The notes under the pieces: generated by a model
The model's database searches: none
The model's input: the letters and a program-made list of their open reading frames with translations, nothing else
Told to the model about the DNA's origin: nothing
Position numbers and translations under genes: made by a program
Shown here: in pieces, positions 1-9,375 of the stretch
Position numbering within the stretch: position 1 is the first letter of the stretch
Layout of the letters: each line of letters opens with the position of its first letter
NCBI GenBank assembly: GCA_019623805.1
Contig: CP053680.1
Location: forward strand, 620,001 to 684,000
DNA length: 64,000 nt
Direction: 5' to 3'
DNA from: Gammaproteobacteria bacterium (ex Lamellibrachia satsuma)
Lineage (GTDB): Bacteria; Pseudomonadota; Gammaproteobacteria; Chromatiales; Chromatiaceae

Positions 1-339
1 GACGGCATCGTCCGGCAACCCCACCGGTTCTCGCTGATACTGGACAGCGGTCAGCCGATTGTCCGCAATACCGGAGCCAGGGCAACTCCTGCCGGACGGC
101 TGCTCTGGAAACGCCACAGTTATGTACTGCCCGCACTTTCACCCGGTGAAACATGGCAGCCTGAACAGCAGGGCGAAGCCCCCACAACCCCTGCCGAGCG
201 ACTACTCAACCGACGGCTCTCATTCAGCAACGCCGCACTGCTGATCCCCATTTCCCAGGAGTGGGGAGGATTCGCCCCTTCGGCCACTTCGACCACAGGC
301 TGGTTGGTAATCCGTTCCTCCACGGGGGAGCGATCATGA
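1..339 (+). CDS. Unrecognised protein, C-terminal part
   Basis: An open frame enters from the left edge and ends at TGA 337-339, giving about 112 residues of the C-terminus. I do not recognise the family, and there is no obvious membrane segment in the visible part. The stop overlaps the ATG of the next gene (ATGA at 336-339), the same translational coupling used along the whole downstream MoxR/vWA operon. It is therefore probably another member of that operon, perhaps an envelope-associated subunit. That role is inference from position only. Confidence 0.6.
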   Translation, partial: DGIVRQPHRFSLILDSGQPIVRNTGARATPAGRLLWKRHSYVLPALSPGETWQPEQQGEAPTTPAERLLNRRLSFSNAALLIPISQEWGGFAPSATSTTGWLVIRSSTGERS

Positions 340-812
340 ACCTGATCCGGCTCGCCACCATAAGCAGTCTGGCCTACCTGCTGCCACTCACACTCTGGCT
401 GACGGCACAGCTGGAACTCAATGACTGGGCTGCTGCCAGAGTGACGACACTGTTCGATCAAGCAGTCCATGTCACGCTCATTGCACAGATCATCGGTGTG
501 ATACTGCTCTTCTTCAAGCCTGTCGATAGCTCGCGACAAAACGACATCATGGGGGTGGCGTTGGTACTCTTTTTTCCACTGCCGCTACTGACCCTGAGTT
601 GGCTCAGCGGCAGTCTGGAGATCATTTCCATTGCGCTGGGATCACTTGTTGTCACACTCACCGGCTTGACTGCATTCGGTATCCGGCAGGGCCTGAGCTA
701 CATCCTGCCAAATCCAGCTATCAGAGAAGGAATGATCGGTGCACTGCAGATTGCACTGCTCATTCTGCTCTGGCAGTTCCGTCAAATCTGGTGGGGTTGG
801 GCCGGACTGTGA
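336..812 (+). CDS. Small polytopic membrane protein of the MoxR/vWA operon
   Basis: This is a 158-residue, very hydrophobic protein with about four to five membrane segments and few charged residues. I chose ATG 336 because it overlaps the previous stop as ATGA; an in-frame upstream ATG at 261 would overlap the preceding gene by 79 bases. Its own stop overlaps the GTG start of the next gene at 809-812. No family is recognised. The position suggests an inner-membrane partner of the MoxR-DUF58-vWA proteins encoded downstream. Confidence 0.6.
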   Translation: MNLIRLATISSLAYLLPLTLWLTAQLELNDWAAARVTTLFDQAVHVTLIAQIIGVILLFFKPVDSSRQNDIMGVALVLFFPLPLLTLSWLSGSLEIISIALGSLVVTLTGLTAFGIRQGLSYILPNPAIREGMIGALQIALLILLWQFRQIWWGWAGL

Positions 813-1960
813 GTGAAACACTATCCAAGACGCTGCCAAGACTGGTTCGGCGGCAACAGCGGCGGCTCTGGTCGGCACAATTACTGACACGGACAGCACT
901 GCCGCTCGGCTGGTTGGTTCTCATCCTGTTCTCCAGCGGAGTCATTCACCAAGGGTGGATGCAACTGAACAGCCCGCTGTTTTTCACCCTTGCCCTGCTG
1001 CCTCCCGCCCTCTATCTGTCAGTGGTGGCTATCAGGCGGGTTCCCACGATGGCTGAAGGGGCAACAGCAGCGGACACCCAGCTCAAGGCCCATGCACTTT
1101 TCCTCTCGGTTTGGGAGATCACCACTTTTCGGCAAATCCCCTCCAGCACACAAAAATTACTGCTCGTCCGTGCCGCCGCAGAACTTCCACACTGGCAGGA
1201 ACAGCTAAGACCACAACTCAAACAACGCCCCGGCTCATCTCTCCTGCTTGGAATCACCCTGGCAATTCTCGGCTGTTTCCTGCTTCTGCTGCCGGGAAAG
1301 GTAACCCAGAAATCGTTGGAAGTCAGAAACAGTGACGACACGAAACAGCAGCAATCAAAGGACTCGGAAACCATCGATCCTCTGGCTGCCATCAATGAAG
1401 TACTCTTGGCAGAAAAAAAGGCAGCACTACAACATGAATCTCAGGCAACCACGCAGCACGCCAAGGCAGAAGGCCCTCATCCTGAAGAGGAGCAGACAGG
1501 GAATCCTTCGAACGGGCAATCCCCGGAAAAAGCAAACGAATCCCGGATGGAGAGCAGTACAAACGGAGAAACCCGGAAAAATCCGGCAGCCCGGATTATC
1601 ATTGCCAGCGATGTCGGGGAGAACCCTGGAGAATCCGCCGAACGACATAGCGGAACCGCCCCCGGCCTGGATGCCTCTGTCACAACGGATCAGACAACCG
1701 GTCAGGCAGCACCATTCACACAACAGCGCTACCAGGATATCTCACTGGATTCTGACCGGGAGAGCCAGGCATTCGACCGACAAACAGGTCAACACCTGAC
1801 GACTACCAGCCAGCCACTAAAAACAGGGTTATCATCAGTCGATCAGTATTTCACCGGCGCCGGTGAACAAACACGCTCTACCTCCATGACGCCAGACCAG
1901 CGTGTGCTGGTAAACCGCTATTTCAAACAGTTGAGTCAATTCGATGCAAGCAAACCGTGA
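809..1960 (+). CDS. Membrane-anchored protein with long disordered tail
   Basis: 383 residues read from GTG 809, which overlaps the upstream TGA; the open frame extends further left only inside the preceding gene. Two hydrophobic segments lie near residues 30-75 and a third near 150-170. About 200 residues rich in Gln, Glu, Ser, Thr and Asn follow, a composition typical of a disordered periplasmic or linker region. The product ends with a short more ordered tail and overlaps the moxR start by 17 bases. No family is recognised. It is probably co-translated with moxR and may be a membrane scaffold for the complex. Confidence 0.6.
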   Translation: MSETLSKTLPRLVRRQQRRLWSAQLLTRTALPLGWLVLILFSSGVIHQGWMQLNSPLFFTLALLPPALYLSVVAIRRVPTMAEGATAADTQLKAHALFLSVWEITTFRQIPSSTQKLLLVRAAAELPHWQEQLRPQLKQRPGSSLLLGITLAILGCFLLLLPGKVTQKSLEVRNSDDTKQQQSKDSETIDPLAAINEVLLAEKKAALQHESQATTQHAKAEGPHPEEEQTGNPSNGQSPEKANESRMESSTNGETRKNPAARIIIASDVGENPGESAERHSGTAPGLDASVTTDQTTGQAAPFTQQRYQDISLDSDRESQAFDRQTGQHLTTTSQPLKTGLSSVDQYFTGAGEQTRSTSMTPDQRVLVNRYFKQLSQFDASKP

Positions 1961-2936
1961 ACTTACCGAATCCGACTTTCAGAACGCCCATGACGACCTC
2001 AGAGGCCTGAAGCAGGCACTGGAAAGCACTATCGTGGGGCAGGAGGAACTGATCGATCGTCTGCTCATCGCCTTTATCTCGGGGGGACACATCCTGCTGG
2101 AGGGACTGCCCGGCCTGGGAAAGACCCATCTGGCCAAAGCACTGGCCGGAGCCACCGGTCTCAAATTCTCGCGGGTGCAGTGCACGCCGGATCTGATGCC
2201 TGCGGATATCACCGGCAGTGAGATCCTGATCCGGGATTCCCAAGGCGAGCAGCGGCTCGATTTTCAGCGCGGCCCGATCTTCGCCCCGCTGGTACTGGTG
2301 GACGAGGTCAACCGTGCCACTCCAAAGACCCAGGCCGCACTGTTGGAGGCGATGCAGGAACATCAGGTCACCCACGCCGGCGCCACCCATCCCCTACCCT
2401 CGCCGTTCTGGGTAATGGCAACTCAAAACCCTATCGAGATTGAAGGCACCTATCCGCTGCCGGAGGCCCAACTCGACCGCTTTCTGGTGAAGCTCAACGT
2501 GGAGTTTCCCAGCGAAGCGGCCCTGCTCTCCATGCTCGACATCTCCCTTGACGACGAACCATCCGAGCATCTGCAACCGGTGCTGGATCTGGAACGGCTG
2601 GATTCGATCATGGCGACCGGTCGGGAGATCGTGATCGCCGACAGGGTCAAACAGGCTGCGGTAACCTTACTGCTCGCCACCCATCCCGACACATCAGGCG
2701 GAACCAGCCACTTTCGCTACGGCGCCAGCCCAAGGGGTCTGCAGGCGCTGCTCAAAACCGCCAGAATCCACGCGCTGTTACAGGGTCGCCTACAGGTCGA
2801 TTTTGACGACCTGGCCAGGATGGCGTTGCCGGTGCTGCGCCATCGGGTGTTGCTCACTATTGAGAGTGAACTGGACGGCATCAACAGCGACAGCATCCTG
2901 CGTCAGATCATCCAGGAGTGGCGGAGCCGGATCTGA
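1944..2936 (+). CDS. MoxR-family AAA+ ATPase
   Basis: 330 residues. MoxR ATPases are chaperone-like AAA+ proteins that act together with vWA-domain proteins, often in maturation of metal- or cofactor-containing complexes or in envelope stress. Seen here are Walker A GLPGLGKT near residues 54-62, Walker B LVLVDEVNRA near 113-122 and the sensor-1 motif ATQNP near 158, followed by the lid domain. Length is normal for the family. It is followed directly by a DUF58 protein and two vWA proteins, the classical MoxR neighbourhood. The true substrate cannot be told from sequence. Confidence 0.93.
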   Translation: MQANRELTESDFQNAHDDLRGLKQALESTIVGQEELIDRLLIAFISGGHILLEGLPGLGKTHLAKALAGATGLKFSRVQCTPDLMPADITGSEILIRDSQGEQRLDFQRGPIFAPLVLVDEVNRATPKTQAALLEAMQEHQVTHAGATHPLPSPFWVMATQNPIEIEGTYPLPEAQLDRFLVKLNVEFPSEAALLSMLDISLDDEPSEHLQPVLDLERLDSIMATGREIVIADRVKQAAVTLLLATHPDTSGGTSHFRYGASPRGLQALLKTARIHALLQGRLQVDFDDLARMALPVLRHRVLLTIESELDGINSDSILRQIIQEWRSRI

Positions 2937-3811
2937 TGCACCCCCTCGAGGCCCTGAATGAGCAGGAACTGGGTCAGTTGACCCGTATCGCTGATCATCT
3001 GTTCAATACCCGGCTGCTGCTGGCCCCGGGCCACCGGTCCAACCGCATGCGGGCCGGATTCGGAGTAGAGTTTCTGGACCATCGGGAGTTCGTTCCCGGT
3101 GATGACCTGCGGGATATCGACTGGCGCGCCACCGCTCGCAGCCGCCATCCGAAGATTCGCCGCTACTGGGACGAGGCAGCTGCTGACTGGACCATCTGCC
3201 TCGATCACAGCGCATCCATGGGATCGGGGGATAAATGGGCGCTGGCGGTTCAATGTGCCGCCGCCCTGGCCTATCTGCTGATCCATCTGGATCATCGGGT
3301 TGCAATCCTGCTCTTCAGCGACCAGGTCGATCAGCGGGTACCGCTTGGACGAGGATCCACCCACTACGCCCGCGTACTGCAGACCCTGCGGAAAACCATG
3401 CCCCTGACATCCGGTGGCGGGTCGGATCTGCGCGCCTGCATCTCCCATATCAAACGCCGCAGTCCGGTGTTCGTCATCAGCGATTTTCTGGTGGAGGATG
3501 GCATGCGCCCCGCCCTGGACAAGCTCAGATTGCTTGGGGACCGAATCCACGCCCTCCAGGTTCGGGCTGACAACGACTTCCCTGATGGTGGCGACGAGAT
3601 GACACTCATGGATGTGGAGAGTGGCGAAACTCTTGCCGTCACGCCTACCGAAACCGACCGGGAACATTTCAAGCTGACGCTGGACGCCTTCTCTGCATCC
3701 CTCGAAAACTATTGTCACCGCCGCCATATTCAGTTCTCCCATGCCACACCGGACATCCCCTGGAAATATGTACTGACCCATCATTTACACGCCAGAGGCA
3801 GAACCTCGTGA
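2936..3811 (+). CDS. DUF58 domain protein (vWA-like partner of MoxR)
   Basis: 291 residues. The N-terminal half holds the DUF58 signature GDDLRDIDWRATAR (about residues 55-68), followed by a vWA-like fold with a metal-site DxSxS motif (DHSAS, about 88-92). DUF58 proteins are usually encoded next to MoxR. A GTG at 2918 would give six more residues, but ATG 2936 overlaps the moxR stop as TGATG and has GGAG nine bases upstream, so I prefer it. The stop overlaps the next GTG start at 3808-3811. Confidence 0.88.
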   Translation: MHPLEALNEQELGQLTRIADHLFNTRLLLAPGHRSNRMRAGFGVEFLDHREFVPGDDLRDIDWRATARSRHPKIRRYWDEAAADWTICLDHSASMGSGDKWALAVQCAAALAYLLIHLDHRVAILLFSDQVDQRVPLGRGSTHYARVLQTLRKTMPLTSGGGSDLRACISHIKRRSPVFVISDFLVEDGMRPALDKLRLLGDRIHALQVRADNDFPDGGDEMTLMDVESGETLAVTPTETDREHFKLTLDAFSASLENYCHRRHIQFSHATPDIPWKYVLTHHLHARGRTS

Positions 3812-5379
3812 TCGGCCTGGGCGCTCCGCTCTGGCTCCTCCTGCTGAGTGGCCTGCCGCTGCTGCGCTGGCTACACCGCTTTCAGCGGCAGGGCCACATT
3901 CGACCCACTGCCGCACTCTTCCTCTGGCGACGTATCCAGACCGAGGGTGCCGCCGGGAACGCCCCCACCAGACCCGATCCGAGATGGCGTCTGCGGGCAG
4001 TGATTGCCGCTCTTCTGGTTCTGGCGCTGAGTGATCCCTATCGGGAAACAATAAGCGGTATACCCATGGAAGTCTGGCTCGATGACTCTCTGAGTCAGTT
4101 CACTCAGGAAGGAGGGAAAACACGGTTACAGCGGGGCATCGACCGGCTCACCCAGCGAGTGGAGAAGGAGCATCCCTCCTCATTGATCCTCCACTCACTG
4201 GGCAACCCCACCGTCACTTGGGTAATAGACCCCCAGTCCGACAGTGATTGGATCAGTGAACTCAAACAGTGGGGCAACGATCCCCGGGGAGAACCCCACC
4301 CTCCAGCACCTGCGTTGATGCACCGGAACAACAGGCATATCCTTTTAACGGATGGCGCGGATGTCCGGCTCAGCCATTGGCTGAAAAGTGCACCGTTTTC
4401 AGAGATCATCCAGACCGGCCGCAGCACCGGCAATCTTTCGTTGACCCGCCTGGCCATTCGCCCCTCACCGGATACCCCCTCAGCTGCACAGGGGTTGGTC
4501 GAGCTGCGAAACAGCGGCGAGTCTGAAATGAACGCCAGATTGATCCTGATCCAGCGAGGCCGCGAAATAGAGAGCTGGTTGGTCAAGCTCCCACCCGGAG
4601 AGCGCAAGCTGCTGGATTTTGCGGCAGACCTCAGTTACCCGGCCGACCTTATTGCAAGACTTCATGCAGCAGGCGATTCACTGCCCCTGGATAATGAACT
4701 AAGGCTCCCGCTCTCCAGCGCATTGAAACCGATTGCCGTCAAGGTAACGGGAGAGTGCGGCCTTTATCTGTCTGCTTTTCTGCAGTCCCATCCGGGGCTT
4801 GAACAGTCCGAGCGCAACCCTGGCATTTTCATCGACTGTGACAACATACAGACCTCTGCCGGCACACCCCTGCTCCGACTGCACAGCGGCGGGAATCATC
4901 AAACGACCCATTCACCGGGGCACTGGCATGTAAAAGAGGGGGTTCAACATCTATCGATCCACCGGGGCTTAGCTTTCATCCGGGAAGAGAGTGAAGCAAC
5001 ATCTTCAGGCGTCACGCTGCTGAGTGCCGACGGCCACTCCCTGATTCGCGAAACTCGTACACCCGCACAGACTATCGACGTCTATCTTGATCTCCAGCAG
5101 CCCGGTTTCGCTCACAGTCCGGAATACCCACTTCTTTTGTCAGCACTGATCGAGCGCATGCTGCAAAGTCCCCTCGCTGAAAGCCTGGTCTCCACCTCCC
5201 GTGACCCGGATGCCTCCCGAATCACGCCGCTCGCCCTGTCGGAAGCCTCAAACAGACTCGTTGCTGATCACTCCAAACAGCAGGTATCCATCACCAGCCT
5301 GCCAATTATTGCAGCCCTTGTACTATTGCTGATCGACATGCTGTGGGGCTTCCGGTCGCAACGCAGGAGCGGTGGATGA
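3808..5379 (+). CDS. BatA-like membrane protein with degenerate vWA domain
   Basis: 523 residues from GTG 3808, coupled to the previous stop (GTGA). An N-terminal membrane segment (about 4-20) and a second near 67-85 resemble the BatA N-terminal anchor. A short vWA-like stretch with a DxSxS motif (DDSLS) follows, then a long region without a recognisable domain, and a C-terminal membrane segment near 495-515. It is likely an inner-membrane protein exposing its bulk to the periplasm. Family-level identity is moderate; the link to BatA rests on topology and operon position. Confidence 0.65.
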   Translation: MIGLGAPLWLLLLSGLPLLRWLHRFQRQGHIRPTAALFLWRRIQTEGAAGNAPTRPDPRWRLRAVIAALLVLALSDPYRETISGIPMEVWLDDSLSQFTQEGGKTRLQRGIDRLTQRVEKEHPSSLILHSLGNPTVTWVIDPQSDSDWISELKQWGNDPRGEPHPPAPALMHRNNRHILLTDGADVRLSHWLKSAPFSEIIQTGRSTGNLSLTRLAIRPSPDTPSAAQGLVELRNSGESEMNARLILIQRGREIESWLVKLPPGERKLLDFAADLSYPADLIARLHAAGDSLPLDNELRLPLSSALKPIAVKVTGECGLYLSAFLQSHPGLEQSERNPGIFIDCDNIQTSAGTPLLRLHSGGNHQTTHSPGHWHVKEGVQHLSIHRGLAFIREESEATSSGVTLLSADGHSLIRETRTPAQTIDVYLDLQQPGFAHSPEYPLLLSALIERMLQSPLAESLVSTSRDPDASRITPLALSEASNRLVADHSKQQVSITSLPIIAALVLLLIDMLWGFRSQRRSGG

Positions 5380-7853
5380 GAGAGGGTGCATTCCATAGAT
5401 TGTTTCCTCTTTTCGGCTATCCACTTGTCGCGTTATTTCTGTTGCTCGCTTGGTGGAACCCCGATCTGCTACCCGCCGAAGAACCTCTGGATCTGCTGCT
5501 GGTGATGGACGAATCCGAGAGTGTCGGCCGGCAATTTTCGGACCAAAGTTGGCAGGGACTCAGACCCCTGCTGGCCGATCTTCCCGCCAACAGCCGATTC
5601 AGTCTGATTCGTTTTGCCGATCGGCCGCAGACGGAGATCACCTGGAAGCCGATATCCGACAGCGAGCTGCAACAACAACTCCAGCAACCGGCACCGCCCC
5701 GAACCCTCTCCCTCGACAACAATACCAGCGCGATTGGAACAGCACTGGAACAGGCCACCAATCAGCTTGTTCCCAGCCACAGGAGCGCCATTCTGCTGTT
5801 CAGCGACGGCCGTGAAAACAGTGACACGTCACCACCCGCACTTCCCGATGCCGAGGGTAACATCGCACTCTTCTGGTCCGCACCTCCAGCACGGTACGCC
5901 GCTGGCCACCCGGTTATCGAGTCGATCAATCTTCCGGAGAAAGTAAAACCGGGGATGACGTTTCCCGTCAGTATCGCCATAACATCCCCCACGGCTGGAG
6001 AGAACCAACTGATCGCCAAACTCGACGGACTTCAGCTGACGGAAAAACCATTGCGCTTTACAGCGCAATCAAGCACCGTCCATCATCTGCAACTCAGCGC
6101 GACAACCACTGGGCCACATCTGCTGGAGTTGGCGATTTTAGACCCGAACGGGGATCCATTGGATTCCAGACAGCGCTATTTTGAGGTCTTACGGGAACAT
6201 CAACTGCTCTATATCTCGCACCAATCCCCTTCCCTGCCAGTGCAACAATTACAACAGAGCGGATGGGGAATCACACAGTTGTCACCACGACAGTTGAATT
6301 CCCGGCCAGATAGCTTCAAAGACACCTCGCTCGTCTTGATTGACGATATACCCGCCGACGAATTTGAGCCGGAAACCGTGACTGCGCTCACCGGGGCGGT
6401 GGAACAGCAGGGAGTGGGACTCATTGTACTCGGCGGTCCCAACGCCTTCGGCAGTGGTGCATACCGTCACTCCACACTGGAGCGGCTGCTGCCTGTCGAA
6501 GCGGAATCCGCCCGTCCTGAGACGGCAGCGGCATTTCTCTTTCTGGTGGACAAATCGGGCAGTATGGACTCAGCAACTCTCCCCCAGAGCCGTCTCGCCA
6601 CCGCGTTTCGGGCAGTGGCGGAGAGCGCCGGATCGATGCGCGCCGGAGATCATATCGGGCTGATCGCATTCGATCGTGATGTCCAGCCGTTATTGCCGTT
6701 ACAGGCCCATGCCGACCCGCAATCAACCCTGAGTCGAAAGTGGAAAGTAAACCCCTCCGGCGGTACCAGACTGGCGCCCGCTCTCACAACCGCTATCGGG
6801 CAACTGGAGACTGCAACGCCGGAAAAACGCTTTCTGATACTGGTCACCGACGGATTCGTTCAGGGGGAAACCATCGAACCACTGATAGGAAAAATGCAAA
6901 CCGCCGGCATCAAGTTGATCGCCCTTGCAGTCGGTGAGGACGCAGATCTGTCGGTGCTGCAGCAACTCGCTGCCGCCACTGGTGGACAGGTCCTGCAGGT
7001 TACCAAAACTGCAGAGCTACCCCGCTTCATGCGGCACGAGTTGGAGCAGCAACGGCAGAGTTGGCAGCCGACTGTGGTAAAAACCCAATCCGTGTCGCCA
7101 CTGCCATTTTCCATCCCGAAGGAAACGGCCTGGCTACCCGTCAACGGCTACCAGATAACCCGCACCAAACCCAACTCCACCGCCTATCTTGCCACCCCCA
7201 ATGGCGACCCTCTGCTGGCCGTCAGGCAGACGACAGCAGGACGGGTGGCCGCCCTCCCCGGCGGTTTGCTCCGAGCAGTGTATAACAGACATTTTACCCA
7301 GAGCCTGCTGGCATGGCTCGACAGACAGGGACATAACCCTCACCTGCAGCTGGACTATCGAAGTATGGCAGGCGAGTTGCAGATAAACATCGATGCTCTT
7401 GATAGCGATGGTCGCTGGAGTGATGCAAGAGCAGCCGAGTTGATTCTGGAAACACCTGCTGGAATCCGCCGGCAACACCACCTGACACCCTCTGCACCGG
7501 GACGATTTGAAGCCATTATCAAGGCTCCTCTCTCCGGCCTCTATCAGGCATGGGTCAAGGTTGGCAACGAGCGGACCCACCGATTGCTTCAGCAGGTACG
7601 AAACAGCGAATCAATAGAGACCCCCGTCGTCCCGTGGCTACTGGCTGGAGTTGATCAGGGCAGCATCCAAAACGGGTCAAAAGCAGCGTTTATGGAATTC
7701 CTGGAGTCAAGCAGCAGAAGATCACCATCGCGTAAGATCTGGTTGCTGCTGGCGCTCTTTCTGTTCTTTTCAATCCTGCTGCACGAACGGCGCGCCGGCA
7801 TCTTTGCAGCACTCCCACAAAAAATTGGTGGAGACCATAATGAATCAACCTGA
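5376..7853 (+). CDS. Large vWA protein with two MIDAS motifs and a glutamine-amidotransferase-like region
   Basis: 825 residues from ATG 5376 (ATGA overlap with the previous stop). An N-terminal membrane segment lies near residues 10-28. A first vWA-like domain has DESES near 44-48 and a second, more typical one has DKSGS near 391-395. Between them lies a region around GLIVLGGPNAFGSGAY that resembles class I glutamine-amidotransferase-like folds seen in large bacterial vWA proteins. A C-terminal membrane helix and basic tail end the protein. It probably forms a periplasmic, metal-dependent adhesion surface working with the MoxR ATPase. The client is unknown. Confidence 0.8.
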   Translation: MREGAFHRLFPLFGYPLVALFLLLAWWNPDLLPAEEPLDLLLVMDESESVGRQFSDQSWQGLRPLLADLPANSRFSLIRFADRPQTEITWKPISDSELQQQLQQPAPPRTLSLDNNTSAIGTALEQATNQLVPSHRSAILLFSDGRENSDTSPPALPDAEGNIALFWSAPPARYAAGHPVIESINLPEKVKPGMTFPVSIAITSPTAGENQLIAKLDGLQLTEKPLRFTAQSSTVHHLQLSATTTGPHLLELAILDPNGDPLDSRQRYFEVLREHQLLYISHQSPSLPVQQLQQSGWGITQLSPRQLNSRPDSFKDTSLVLIDDIPADEFEPETVTALTGAVEQQGVGLIVLGGPNAFGSGAYRHSTLERLLPVEAESARPETAAAFLFLVDKSGSMDSATLPQSRLATAFRAVAESAGSMRAGDHIGLIAFDRDVQPLLPLQAHADPQSTLSRKWKVNPSGGTRLAPALTTAIGQLETATPEKRFLILVTDGFVQGETIEPLIGKMQTAGIKLIALAVGEDADLSVLQQLAAATGGQVLQVTKTAELPRFMRHELEQQRQSWQPTVVKTQSVSPLPFSIPKETAWLPVNGYQITRTKPNSTAYLATPNGDPLLAVRQTTAGRVAALPGGLLRAVYNRHFTQSLLAWLDRQGHNPHLQLDYRSMAGELQINIDALDSDGRWSDARAAELILETPAGIRRQHHLTPSAPGRFEAIIKAPLSGLYQAWVKVGNERTHRLLQQVRNSESIETPVVPWLLAGVDQGSIQNGSKAAFMEFLESSSRRSPSRKIWLLLALFLFFSILLHERRAGIFAALPQKIGGDHNEST

Positions 7854-8406
7854 CATGATCCGGGTATGGGATCCTTTAGTACGCATCTTCCACTGGCTGC
7901 TGGCAGCAAGTTTCGCGGTTGCCTGGTACACCCAGGAAGCGAATTACGAACTTCATCTACAGGCAGGTTATACAATCATCGGGCTGGTCTGTTTTCGCAT
8001 ACTATGGGGCTTTACCGGACCCTCCCATGCCCGTTTTTCCGATTTCGTCAAAGGCCCACGCAAGGTACTGGGTTATACGAAGTCGTTGCTGCAGCAACAG
8101 GCATTACGCCACCTCGGACACAATCCGGCGGGAGGCATGATGGTGCTGCTCCTGCTGCTTGGGCTTTTGGTGGTGACAATCAGCGGCATCGCCCTGGACG
8201 GTGCAGAGAACTGGTCCGGCCCGTTTGCCGAGATGGAACTCTACCGCCATAAACAGATGATTCTCGATATCCACGTTTGGAGTACCAATGCCTTGTTGAT
8301 CCTGATACCACTGCATATTCTCGGCGTCATCCACTCCTCCATTGCACACCGTGAAAACCTGATCAAAGCGATGATCAGCGGCAACAAGCGAAGTTCGCAG
8401 GCCTGA
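7840..8406 (+). CDS. Cytochrome b561-type membrane protein
   Basis: 188 residues with four membrane segments and the expected heme-ligand histidines: one in RIFHWLL near residue 13, one in or just before helix 2 (LHLQAG), and two in the helix-4 region around DIHVW and PLHILGVIH. This fits the cytochrome b561/HupC-like diheme family, which moves electrons between quinone and partner redox proteins at the inner membrane. Start ATG 7840 has GGAG seven bases upstream and overlaps the vWA gene by 14 bases, so it ends the operon. The redox partner is not encoded next to it. Confidence 0.85.
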   Translation: MNQPDMIRVWDPLVRIFHWLLAASFAVAWYTQEANYELHLQAGYTIIGLVCFRILWGFTGPSHARFSDFVKGPRKVLGYTKSLLQQQALRHLGHNPAGGMMVLLLLLGLLVVTISGIALDGAENWSGPFAEMELYRHKQMILDIHVWSTNALLILIPLHILGVIHSSIAHRENLIKAMISGNKRSSQA

Positions 8407-8487
8407 TCAAGCGCAACGGATCAGGCAGCTGCACTGGTGGAGCATGCGACATTTGCCGGTTCCGCAAGCTTGAACCGGCCTACGGCG
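8403..8487. repeat. Short dispersed repeat, copy 1
   Basis: This intergenic stretch shares blocks with 12253-12318: GATCAAGCG, ACGGATC, GCCGGTTCCGC, GCTTGAA and CGGCCTAC occur in the same order with small differences. It lies between the b561 gene and the ebo cluster. The related core GATCAAGCGAAGCGGATC occurs again near 22111 and, inverted, near 44598. It may be a small palindromic repeat; no protein is encoded. Confidence 0.55.
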
Positions 8488-8532
8488 TTACCCGATTATT
8501 AATGATGACTGATTTATCTATATAAATATCAG

Positions 8533-9375
8533 ATGAAACTCGCCTACAGCACCAACGCCTATACCCGCACCGATCTTTTCAGTGCGTTGGCCAGTATTGC
8601 CGATATCGGTTTTTCCGGCGCCGAGATTCTCTGCGATGCGCCCCATTTGCGCCCTCATCAGGCAGACGCCGACGAAGTTTCTGCCATCTCCAGGCTATTG
8701 CAGGAGAAGCATCTTGCAATCAGCAATCTGAACGTCAATACAGCCAACATCTATTTCAACCCGCTGCCACCTGAAAATGTTTTCGAACCGGCACTCAGCA
8801 GCCGCAGGGATGAGTGGCGGGAGTGGCGGATCGAATACACCATCAAGGCATTGCAACTGGCGAAACAGCTTGGGGCAAAGTGCATCAGTGTCACCTCCGG
8901 CCAACCCGGTTCCGGCGGCGATCCAGCAGCTGGGCTGACACTTTTCGTCGACAGTCTCAAACAGGTCTGCAACCTTGCAGAAGCGTTGGATATCCGGGTG
9001 GGCATAGAGTACGAACCCGGACTGCTCGTTGAGCGCGCCACCGAGGCGGCCGATATTATCGACCGGGTGGGATCAGCCAGCCTCGGAGTCAACCTCGACA
9101 TCGGTCACTCCTATCTTGATGGAGAGTCACCAGAGGTCTCGATCGAACTGCTCGGCGGCAGGATCTGGAACGTGCATGTGGAGGACATCCTCGGCATGAA
9201 GCACTACCATCGTATTCCCGGTGATGGCGACCTACCCTTCGAACGTTACTTCGAAGCGCTGCATAAACAGGGTTATGATGACTTTCTGACGGTAGAACTC
9301 TACACCTATCCGCACAACCCCATCGAGGCGGGTGAAAGATCTCTCGCTTATCTCTCACGAATTCTGCATCGATGA
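8533..9375 (+). CDS. Xylose-isomerase-like TIM-barrel protein at the head of the ebo cluster
   Basis: 280 residues of the sugar phosphate isomerase/epimerase superfamily. The metal-site pattern is visible as Glu in GIEYEPG, Asp and His in NLDIGHSY, His in NVHVED and Glu in TVELYTY. Such enzymes isomerise or cleave sugar-like substrates with a divalent metal. The stop overlaps the eboC start (ATGA, 9372-9375), so it is translated with the ebo genes although it is not the canonical eboE, which lies downstream. A TATAAA box at 8521-8526 lies only seven bases before the ATG with no clear Shine-Dalgarno site, so leaderless translation is possible. Confidence 0.85.
   Translation: MKLAYSTNAYTRTDLFSALASIADIGFSGAEILCDAPHLRPHQADADEVSAISRLLQEKHLAISNLNVNTANIYFNPLPPENVFEPALSSRRDEWREWRIEYTIKALQLAKQLGAKCISVTSGQPGSGGDPAAGLTLFVDSLKQVCNLAEALDIRVGIEYEPGLLVERATEAADIIDRVGSASLGVNLDIGHSYLDGESPEVSIELLGGRIWNVHVEDILGMKHYHRIPGDGDLPFERYFEALHKQGYDDFLTVELYTYPHNPIEAGERSLAYLSRILHR

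Noticed and set aside
2903..3784. 293-codon open frame on the minus strand
   Set aside because: It lies exactly antisense to the DUF58 gene, whose motifs are clear; long antisense frames are expected in GC-rich genes.
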